Positions 1 to 5,146 of a stretch of 11,471 nucleotides of DNA are shown piece by piece. Both the position numbers and the translations under genes were made by a program. The first letter of the stretch is position 1. Each line of letters starts with the position of its first letter. Source of the DNA: Elusimicrobiota bacterium (lineage in GTDB: Bacteria > Elusimicrobiota > Elusimicrobia > UBA1565 > UBA9628); assembly GCA_028869495.1 (NCBI GenBank), contig JAGWRY010000235.1:1-11471 (forward strand), given 5' to 3'. The notes below the pieces were generated by a model. That model did not search any database and was not told the origin of the DNA. It saw only the letters and a program-made list of their open reading frames with translations.

Positions 1-522
1 CCACGGGATGATCGCGCCCACCACGCCCACGGGCTCGCGCACCGTGTAGTGGAGGAACTTCGCGCCCGGGTAATAGGGGACCGAGACCGGCGTCGTGTCC
101 CCGTTGAGCTTGGTGGGCCAGCCGCCGTAATAGCGCAAGAGCGCGACGGAGAGGGGGAGATCGCCGCTCTTCGCTTCGCGGATCACCTTGCCGTTGTCGA
201 GAGACTCGAGCTGGGCGAAGGCCTCGGCGCGCGCCTCGAGGAGGTCGGCGGCCTTGTGCAGGACGCGCTCGCGCTCGGCGGGCGTCATCTTCGCCCACGG
301 GCCCTCGAGAGCCCGGCGCGCGGCGGCGACCGCCGCGTCGACGTCGGCCGCGTCGCCCTCGGCCACGGTCCCGAGCGTCTCGCCGGTCGCGGGGTTCAGC
401 GTCGCGAAGGTGCGGCCCGCGGCGGCGTCGACGGGGGCGCCGCCGATCAGCAGCTTGTGGCTGCGTCGGGACAGGAAGTCCTTCAGAAGAGGATGGAGGT
501 CGGGAAGGGTCGCCGTGCTCAT
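1..522 (-). CDS. Aldehyde dehydrogenase, N-terminal part (runs off left edge)
   Basis: NAD(P)-dependent aldehyde dehydrogenase, oxidising an aldehyde to the acid in the cytoplasm. The visible 174 residues read like the N-terminal half of the cofactor domain of the class I/II family. They include NPATGE at residues 43-48, ESLDNGK at 106-112, and REPVGVVGAIIPW at 162-174, which breaks off just before the Asn of the usual PWN motif. The catalytic Glu and Cys lie beyond the window, so activity and substrate cannot be judged. Family members are about 490-500 residues, so roughly two thirds of the gene is missing. The ATG start is supported by GGAGAG a few bases upstream and by a normal N-terminus. 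The gene is divergent from the membrane pseudo-kinase gene, and the 95-base gap between them must hold its promoter, which I could not place. Confidence 0.93.
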   Translation of the reverse strand, partial: MSTATLPDLHPLLKDFLSRRSHKLLIGGAPVDAAAGRTFATLNPATGETLGTVAEGDAADVDAAVAAARRALEGPWAKMTPAERERVLHKAADLLEARAEAFAQLESLDNGKVIREAKSGDLPLSVALLRYYGGWPTKLNGDTTPVSVPYYPGAKFLHYTVREPVGVVGAIIPW

Positions 523-582
523 GGTCTCTCCGTGCGGCGCGTCGTCGAGGGTTCGATCCATTGAAACAAATCGGCGGCGGGA

Positions 583-611
583 TTGACAGCCCCCGGAAGG
601 GGGGCTACACT
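583..611 (+). promoter_or_regulatory. Near-consensus sigma-70 promoter for the membrane pseudo-kinase gene
   Basis: TTGACA (583-588) is a perfect -35 box. It is followed by a 17-base spacer and TACACT (606-611), a TANNNT-type -10 box. The predicted transcription start, seven bases after the last -10 base, is 618, which is the first base of the GTG start codon. The transcript would therefore be leaderless. Confidence 0.75.
588..606. repeat. Perfect 7-bp inverted repeat filling the promoter spacer
   Basis: AGCCCCC (588-594) and GGGGGCT (600-606) are exact inverted copies around a five-base centre (GGAAG). The palindrome starts on the last base of the -35 box and ends on the first base of the -10 box, so it occupies the whole spacer. 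This is a plausible binding site for a dimeric regulator. Chance is possible in GC-rich DNA. Confidence 0.5.
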
Positions 612-617
612 GCCGTC

Positions 618-1820
618 GTGAAGAGCGCCGCCGCCCGCGCCGGCGAAGCCGCCTTTCGGCATCAAGAGATCGCCTTCTCGGTGTGCATGGGAGGCGTCGC
701 GCTGCTGGCGCGCGGCGACCCCGACTTCTCGCCGCAGCTGCTGTGGGCCTTCGCGGCCCTGCTCGCCTTCAACCTCGGCTACCACGTCCTCCTGCGCCGG
801 CGCGGCGACGAGTGGACCATCCCGCTGATCTCGATGGCCGTCAACATGACCCTCGTGACGGCGGTGCTGAGCCTGTCCGGGGGCCAGGACTCCCCGTTCT
901 GGCCGATGTACTTCCTGCCGATCTTCACCGCCTGCCTGTACCTGGACGCGCGCCACGTCGCCTTCGCCGCAGCCGCCTCGATCGCCTTCCTCGGCTGCCT
1001 CTACCTCGGCGCGCCGGCGCAGACGCCGCTCTGGGCCTTCGCCGAGTTCGCGCTGAAGGCCGCCGTGCTGGCCTTCTCGGGCGGGGTGACCGCCGCCCAC
1101 GCGTTCCGCGAGCGCCGCGCGAGCCGCGAGCTCGCCTCGGTCCGCGGCGAGCTCGACGCGCTGGCCGCCAGCCTCGAGCGCCTCGAGCAGGCGCGGCTGG
1201 AGGCGGGCGGGGGCTTGCCGCGCCTGCTGTCCGGGCTGATCTACGACCTCAACGGCCGCGTGGCCCTGATCCGCGGGCGCGCCGAGCTCTTGGCCGCCAC
1301 GCTCGAGGAGAGCGCCCCGCAGGCCGAGGACGCGCGCGCCGTCGCCGAGTCCGCGCGCGCTCTCGGCCGCTTCGGCTCGGACCTCCTGCGCGTCCTGCGC
1401 CGGGCCGCGGAGGAGGCCGGCGACTGCGAGGTCGGCCCGCTCCTCGAACAGGTCCTCGGCCTCGTCGAGCACCGCCTGCGCCCGCGCGGCCTGCGCCTGG
1501 AACGCCGCATCGAGGCGGACCTCCCCGCCGCGCGCGTCGGGGCGCCGCACCTCCAGCAGGCCCTGCTCGACCTCCTCGACGCGGCCGTCGACGCCTGCCG
1601 GCGCGAAGGGACGATCACGGCGTCGATCGAGCGCGGGGAGGACGAGCTGAGCCTGCGCCTCGCCTTCGAGGCCCCGGACGGCTACGCCCCGGACGCGCCT
1701 TCGGCCCAGCGCCGCCTGCTCGAGCCGTTCGGCGCCTCGGTCGAGGCCCTCGGCATGGGGCGCTCCTGCGCCTACGCGATCCGCCTGCCGCTCGGCGCCG
1801 GGCGCGGCGTCCGGCGCTGA
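618..1820 (+). CDS. Multi-spanning membrane protein with degenerate histidine-kinase C-terminus
   Basis: About 400 residues. Residues ~20-163 hold five to six hydrophobic segments, for example around 42-58, 66-87, 92-110, 113-132 and 138-160. A charged, probably coiled-coil linker follows (~163-195), then a region that aligns with the HisKA and HATPase domains of sensor kinases. Key residues are changed. The phospho-acceptor His position is Tyr209 (LIYDLNGRVALIRGRAELL). The N-box reads DLLDAA (318-323) instead of NLLxNA, no DxGxG G1 box is visible, and the G2 loop is reduced to GMGRSCA. I infer a non-catalytic sensor or scaffold, though a very divergent kinase cannot be excluded. No response regulator is adjacent. 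The GTG at 618 is chosen because the promoter places +1 there. The frame is open to a TTG at 561, but that would include the promoter. Confidence 0.72.
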   Translation: MKSAAARAGEAAFRHQEIAFSVCMGGVALLARGDPDFSPQLLWAFAALLAFNLGYHVLLRRRGDEWTIPLISMAVNMTLVTAVLSLSGGQDSPFWPMYFLPIFTACLYLDARHVAFAAAASIAFLGCLYLGAPAQTPLWAFAEFALKAAVLAFSGGVTAAHAFRERRASRELASVRGELDALAASLERLEQARLEAGGGLPRLLSGLIYDLNGRVALIRGRAELLAATLEESAPQAEDARAVAESARALGRFGSDLLRVLRRAAEEAGDCEVGPLLEQVLGLVEHRLRPRGLRLERRIEADLPAARVGAPHLQQALLDLLDAAVDACRREGTITASIERGEDELSLRLAFEAPDGYAPDAPSAQRRLLEPFGASVEALGMGRSCAYAIRLPLGAGRGVRR

Positions 1821-1848
1821 AGAGGCCGAAGCGTCGCGTGGGAGCGTG

Positions 1849-1877
1849 TTGACGCACGCGCATCCGAATGATAATAT
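1849..1877 (+). promoter_or_regulatory. Probable sigma-70 promoter of the peroxidase operon
   Basis: TTGACG (1849-1854), a 17-base spacer, then TAATAT (1872-1877) in a markedly AT-rich stretch. The predicted start is near 1884, giving a leader of about 29 bases that contains the inverted repeat at 1887-1899 and the Shine-Dalgarno AGGTGA (1903-1908). An alternative -10, GATAAT at 1870-1875, would leave only 15 bases of spacer. The -35 box sits in the loop of a 5-bp inverted repeat, GCGTG/CACGC (1844-1848, 1855-1859). Confidence 0.55.
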
Positions 1878-1886
1878 TGATCGTCG

Positions 1887-1899
1887 GATAATTTTTATC
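1887..1899. promoter_or_regulatory. Candidate Fur/PerR-family operator upstream of the peroxidase
   Basis: GATAA-TTT-TTATC is a perfect 5-bp inverted repeat centred on 1893. Taken as the 15-base window 1886-1900, it matches the 7-1-7 geometry of Fur-family boxes. The inner ATAATnnTTAT positions agree with the PerR-type consensus TTATAATNATTATAA except at one base, while the outer two bases on each side differ. It lies just after the predicted transcription start, a position where a bound repressor would block. The assignment to a regulator family is inference. Confidence 0.4.
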
Positions 1900-1912
1900 G
1901 ACAGGTGACCCC

Positions 1913-2947
1913 ATGAACGCCCGCCTCCCCGCCGTGCTCGCGCTGGCCCTGCTCGCGGCCGCCGTCTCGGCCTCCCGCGCCGACGACTTCGGCGGCGGGC
2001 CGCAGTACCCGTACAAGGTCCCGCTGGGGCTGAAGGCCCCGAGCGTGCCGGACGACGATCCGGTCACCGACGCGAAGGTCGCGCTCGGGAAGAGGCTCTA
2101 CTTCGACAAGCGCCTGTCGCGCGACGGCACGGTCTCCTGCGCGACCTGCCACGACCCGAACCGGGGCTGGACCGACGACGCGCCGGTCTCGACCGGGATC
2201 AAGGGCCAGCACGGCACGCGCTCGGCGCCGACCGTGCTCAACGCCGCCTACATGGACGCGCAGTTCTGGGACGGGCGCGCGGCGAGCCTCGAGGAGCAGG
2301 CGAAGGGGCCCATCGAGAACCCGGTCGAGATGGGCTTCACGCACAAGGAGGCGGCCGCGCGCATCGCCGGCGTCAAGGGCTACGCGCCGTACTTCAAGGC
2401 CGCCTTCGGCGACGACCGGGTCGACATCGACCGCATCGTCCAGGCGATCGCGACGTTCGAGCGGACCGTGCTGACCGGGGACTCCCCGTACGACCGCTGG
2501 GAGGCCGGCGACAAGACGGCGATGAGCGCGTCCGCCGTGCGCGGCTTCGACCTCTTCAACGACCCGAAGAAGACCGACTGCGCGTTCTGCCACAGCGGCT
2601 TCAACTTCTCCGACTCCGACTATCACAACCTCGGCGTCGGCCTGGACAAGAAGAAGCCGGACCTCGGGCGCTTCGTCGTGACGAAGGACCCGAAGGACTG
2701 GGGCGCCTTCAAGACGCCGACCCTGCGCAACCTGAAGGACACCGCGCCGTACATGCACGACGGCTCGGAGAAGACCCTGCGCCAGGTCGTCGAATTCTAC
2801 AACCGCGGCGGGAGGAAGAACCCGCACCTCGACGGACGCATCCGTCCCCTGCACCTGACGAAGAGGCAGGTCGACGACCTGGTCGCCTTCCTGGGCGCGC
2901 TGAACGGCGACGAGGTCAAGGTCGCGCCGCCGGCCCTGCCCGAGTGA
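1913..2947 (+). CDS. Di-haem cytochrome c peroxidase (CcpA/MauG family), periplasmic
   Basis: Reduces hydrogen peroxide to water using electrons from small cytochromes c or other donors; some relatives are MauG-like oxidases. The 344 residues start with a Sec signal peptide, with probable cleavage after Ala23 (SRA|DD). There are two c-haem sites, CATCH at 76-80 and CAFCH at 223-227. Other family landmarks are present: Trp86 after the first haem, the GQHGTRSAPT stretch at 98-107, NPVEM at 136-140 with the glutamate used in peroxide cleavage, and PYMHDGS at 279-285, whose Met281 is the expected distal ligand of the high-potential haem. A Met there favours true peroxidase over MauG, which has Tyr. 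The start is supported by AGGTGA five bases upstream. The next gene overlaps it by four bases. The product needs the cytochrome c maturation machinery, not seen here. Confidence 0.95.
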   Translation: MNARLPAVLALALLAAAVSASRADDFGGGPQYPYKVPLGLKAPSVPDDDPVTDAKVALGKRLYFDKRLSRDGTVSCATCHDPNRGWTDDAPVSTGIKGQHGTRSAPTVLNAAYMDAQFWDGRAASLEEQAKGPIENPVEMGFTHKEAAARIAGVKGYAPYFKAAFGDDRVDIDRIVQAIATFERTVLTGDSPYDRWEAGDKTAMSASAVRGFDLFNDPKKTDCAFCHSGFNFSDSDYHNLGVGLDKKKPDLGRFVVTKDPKDWGAFKTPTLRNLKDTAPYMHDGSEKTLRQVVEFYNRGGRKNPHLDGRIRPLHLTKRQVDDLVAFLGALNGDEVKVAPPALPE

Positions 2948-3429
2948 CGCCCGAGCGCCCGCGCTGGCCGGAGGACCGCTGGGAGGCCGTCTCGCCCTTC
3001 CCGTTCGCGGCGGCGCGCGGCGCCTTCGCCGGGATGACGTCGAGCGAGGGTCGCATCGTCCTGCGCTACTACCGGCGACCCGACGGCTCCCTCGTCGCGA
3101 CCGCCGATTTCGGGCCGCTGTCGGAGGGCGCGCCGGGGCTGGTGCACGGCGGGGCCATCCTGACCGCGCTCGACGAGGCGCTGGGCGCGGCGGCGTGGCT
3201 GGCCGGCGCGCGCTGCATGACCGCGCGCCTGACGACCGAGTTCCGGCGCGGGACGCCCCTGGGCGCGGAGCTGCTCGTCACGACGCGGCTGCTCCGGCGG
3301 CGCGGACGCGTGATCGACCTGGACGGCGAACTGGTCGGCGCCGGGGGGACGCGGTACGCGTCGGCCGTCGGCCGCTACGTCGAGCTGACCGCGCCCCAGC
3401 TGAAGGCGATCTTCGGCCGCCGGGACTGA
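2944..3429 (+). CDS. Hotdog-fold thioesterase (PaaI/4HBT-like)
   Basis: A 161-residue cytoplasmic acyl-CoA thioesterase-like protein. The signature is GLVHGGAILTALDEALGAAA (65-84), the HGG plus D/E helix of the PaaI/YbgC hotdog families, with Asp77 or Glu78 as candidate catalytic acid. The strands that follow (TARLTTEFRRGTPLG and onward) also fit the fold. The usual family length is 130-160 residues. It begins with a GTG that shares GTGA with the stop codon of the peroxidase gene, so translation is probably coupled. The substrate is unknown, and the pairing with a periplasmic peroxidase does not obviously suggest one. It converges on the gene at 3434-3892 with only four bases between stop codons. 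Confidence 0.88.
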   Translation: MTPERPRWPEDRWEAVSPFPFAAARGAFAGMTSSEGRIVLRYYRRPDGSLVATADFGPLSEGAPGLVHGGAILTALDEALGAAAWLAGARCMTARLTTEFRRGTPLGAELLVTTRLLRRRGRVIDLDGELVGAGGTRYASAVGRYVELTAPQLKAIFGRRD

Positions 3430-3433
3430 CGCC

Positions 3434-3892
3434 CTACTCGCGCTCGAGGACCTCGTTCATCGCCGCGGGAAAGCGCGCGGCGAGAGCCCGGAACTCCTCG
3501 ATCCTCGGGTCGCCGGCGCGGAAGGCGACGATCAGCGGCGGCGGGCGCCGCGTCGCGGGATCGGGCTCGTAGCTCGCGAAGAACATGTACCAGACCGACT
3601 CGTCGAGGGGCTCCCCGCCGCGGACCGAGGACGGGAGGTCCGGCGCGACGCGCGCCAGCGCCGCGCGCGCCGCGGCGGCGGCTGGCCCGGCGAACGCCGC
3701 CTCGGACGGCGCGAGCTTGAGGACCTCGGCGCAGAACGCGCCGAGTTGGCCGTCGTCCCAGCCGTCCAAGTAGGCCAGCACGCCGCCGCGCGGCCGGGAC
3801 GTGCCGGCCCACGACGCGGCCTCCTCGGGGCGCTCCAGCGCCGCGAGCCAGACCTCGCGCCCGTCCAGCTCGGCGGCCTTCTCGAGACTCAT
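3434..3892 (-). CDS. Hypothetical 152-residue protein, family not recognised
   Basis: I do not recognise this family. The predicted protein is acidic and Ala-rich and looks soluble, with no signal peptide or membrane segment. Visible features are an early helix (SLEKAAELDGREVWLAALE), a segment GGVLAYLDGWDDGQLGAFC (37-54), a second region DESVWYMFFASYEPDP (97-112), and a C-terminal helix ending NEVLERE. The start codon chosen is the ATG at 3892. It is preceded by a TACACT -10 element six bases upstream and has no Shine-Dalgarno, so the mRNA is probably leaderless. The frame stays open upstream to 4759, but that part is a shadow of the aminotransferase gene on the other strand. It ends with TAG. 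Confidence 0.7.
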   Translation of the reverse strand: MSLEKAAELDGREVWLAALERPEEAASWAGTSRPRGGVLAYLDGWDDGQLGAFCAEVLKLAPSEAAFAGPAAAAARAALARVAPDLPSSVRGGEPLDESVWYMFFASYEPDPATRRPPPLIVAFRAGDPRIEEFRALAARFPAAMNEVLERE

Positions 3893-3898
3893 CGCGAC

Positions 3899-3928
3899 AG
3901 TGTAGTCCGCGCGGGGGCGGCGGCGCAA
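3899..3928 (-). promoter_or_regulatory. Leaderless-type promoter for the 152-residue protein gene
   Basis: Read on the minus strand, TTGCGC (3928-3923), an 18-base spacer and TACACT (3904-3899) are followed by exactly six bases and the ATG at 3892. Predicted +1 is the A of the start codon. The -10 hexamer and its distance are identical to those at the gene starting at 618. Confidence 0.6.
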
Positions 3929-3946
3929 GCGGGGGCGGGAAAAAGC

Positions 3947-3952
3947 TAGAAT
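3947..3952 (+). promoter_or_regulatory. Leaderless-type -10 element for the aminotransferase operon
   Basis: TAGAAT (3947-3952) is followed by six bases and then the ATG at 3959, so predicted +1 is the start codon itself. There is no Shine-Dalgarno in the six bases before ATG (AAGCCC). I see no convincing -35 box at the right distance. It lies back to back with the minus-strand promoter at 3899-3928, in a 66-base divergent gap. Confidence 0.55.
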
Positions 3953-3958
3953 AAGCCC

Positions 3959-5146
3959 ATGAAACTCGCGAAAAGCTTCTCGCGCCTCGGCACCGAGACC
4001 GCCTTCGAGGTTCTGGCCCGCGCCCGCGCGCTGGAGGCGAAGGGCCGCAAGGTCGTCCACCTCGAGATCGGCGAGCCGGACTTCGACACGCCCGCCAACA
4101 TCCGCGACGCGGCCAAGAGGGCCCTCGACGCCGGCTTCACGCACTACGGCCCGTCGGCGGGCCTGCCCGAGGCGCGCAAGGCCGTCGCCGAGTACGTCGC
4201 GCGCACGCGCGGCGTGCCGGTCGCGCCCGAGGAGACGCTGATCGTGCCCGGCGGCAAGCCGGTGATCTTCTTCACGATCCTGGCGCTCCTCGACCCGGGC
4301 GACGAGGCGATCTACCCGAACCCGGGCTTCCCGATCTACGAGTCGATGATCGAGTACGTCGGCGGGAAGGCCGTGCCCCTGCCGATCCGCGAGGAGAACG
4401 ACTGGGACTTCGACCCGGCCGAGCTCGAGCGCCTGCTGAGCCCGAAGACCAAGCTCGTGATCCTGAACTCGCCGGCCAACCCGACCGGCGGCGTGATGTC
4501 GGCCGCGACGATGGAGCGCGTCGCGCGCGCGCTGCGCGACAAGGCCCCGCAGGCGGTCCTTCTCTCCGACGAGATCTACTCGCGCATCGTCTACGAGGGG
4601 GAGCACCGCTCGCTCTTGAGCCTGCCCGGCATGAAGGAGCGCACGGTGCTCCTCGACGGCTTCTCGAAGACCTGGGCGATGACCGGCTGGCGCCTCGGCT
4701 ACGCGGTCGCGCCGAAGCCCTTGATCGACGCGATGGCCAAGCTCGCGACCAACGACCACTCCTGCACGGCGTCCTTCGCGCAGATCGCCGCGGTCGAGGC
4801 TCTGCAGGGCCCGCAGGACTCGGTGACGGCGATGGTCGCCGAGTTCCGCCGCCGCCGGGATGCGATCGTCTCCGGCTTGAACGCGCTCCCCGGCGTCTCC
4901 TGCCGCAGCCCGCGCGCCGCCTTCTACGTCTTCCCGAACGTCAAGGGACTGGGCCTGAAGTCGAAGGCGCTGTCCGACGCCCTGCTCGACAGGGCCGGGG
5001 TCGCCTGCCTGCCCGGCACCTCGTTCGGCGCCTACGGCGAGGGCTACCTGCGCTTCTCGTACGCGAACTCCGTCGAGAACATCGAGGCGGCGCTGGCGGC
5101 GATGCGCGACGCCCTGCCCGGGCTGGCCGCCGCGCCCGCCCGGTGA
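3959..5146 (+). CDS. PLP-dependent aminotransferase, class I/II (aspartate/alanine aminotransferase-like)
   Basis: Cytoplasmic aminotransferase of fold type I, moving an amino group between an amino acid and a 2-oxo acid. At 395 residues it has the usual family length. Landmarks are LEIGEPDFDTP at 35-45, HYGPSAGLPEAR at 62-73, NPTGG at 174-178 with Asn174 contacting the cofactor, SDEIYSRI at 203-210 with Asp204 and Tyr207, and FSKTWAMTGWRLGY at 235-248. Lys237 is the Schiff-base lysine and Arg245 a phosphate contact. Arg365 in GYLRFSYA binds the substrate carboxylate. The exact substrate pair (aspartate, alanine, aromatic or other) cannot be set from sequence alone. The start is the ATG right after a -10 element (leaderless). 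Its stop overlaps the GTG of the ABC exporter by four bases. Confidence 0.95.
   Translation: MKLAKSFSRLGTETAFEVLARARALEAKGRKVVHLEIGEPDFDTPANIRDAAKRALDAGFTHYGPSAGLPEARKAVAEYVARTRGVPVAPEETLIVPGGKPVIFFTILALLDPGDEAIYPNPGFPIYESMIEYVGGKAVPLPIREENDWDFDPAELERLLSPKTKLVILNSPANPTGGVMSAATMERVARALRDKAPQAVLLSDEIYSRIVYEGEHRSLLSLPGMKERTVLLDGFSKTWAMTGWRLGYAVAPKPLIDAMAKLATNDHSCTASFAQIAAVEALQGPQDSVTAMVAEFRRRRDAIVSGLNALPGVSCRSPRAAFYVFPNVKGLGLKSKALSDALLDRAGVACLPGTSFGAYGEGYLRFSYANSVENIEAALAAMRDALPGLAAAPAR

Noticed and set aside
561..617. Upstream extension of the membrane pseudo-kinase to a TTG at 561
   Set aside because: The extension would cover both promoter boxes and gives a non-hydrophobic, low-quality N-terminus. 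The promoter puts transcription start at 618.
519..1550. Long minus-strand open frame opposite the pseudo-kinase gene
   Set aside because: It is low-complexity Arg/Ala/Glu-rich sequence without any domain, the usual shadow of a GC-rich gene on the opposite strand.
1844..1859. Terminator of the pseudo-kinase gene
   Set aside because: The stem is only 5 bp, has no following T-run and contains the next promoter's -35 box.
1870..1899. Classical 19-base Fur box (GATAATGATAATCATTATC)
   Set aside because: The second and third hexamers do not match. Only the 7-1-7 dyad centred on 1893 is defensible.
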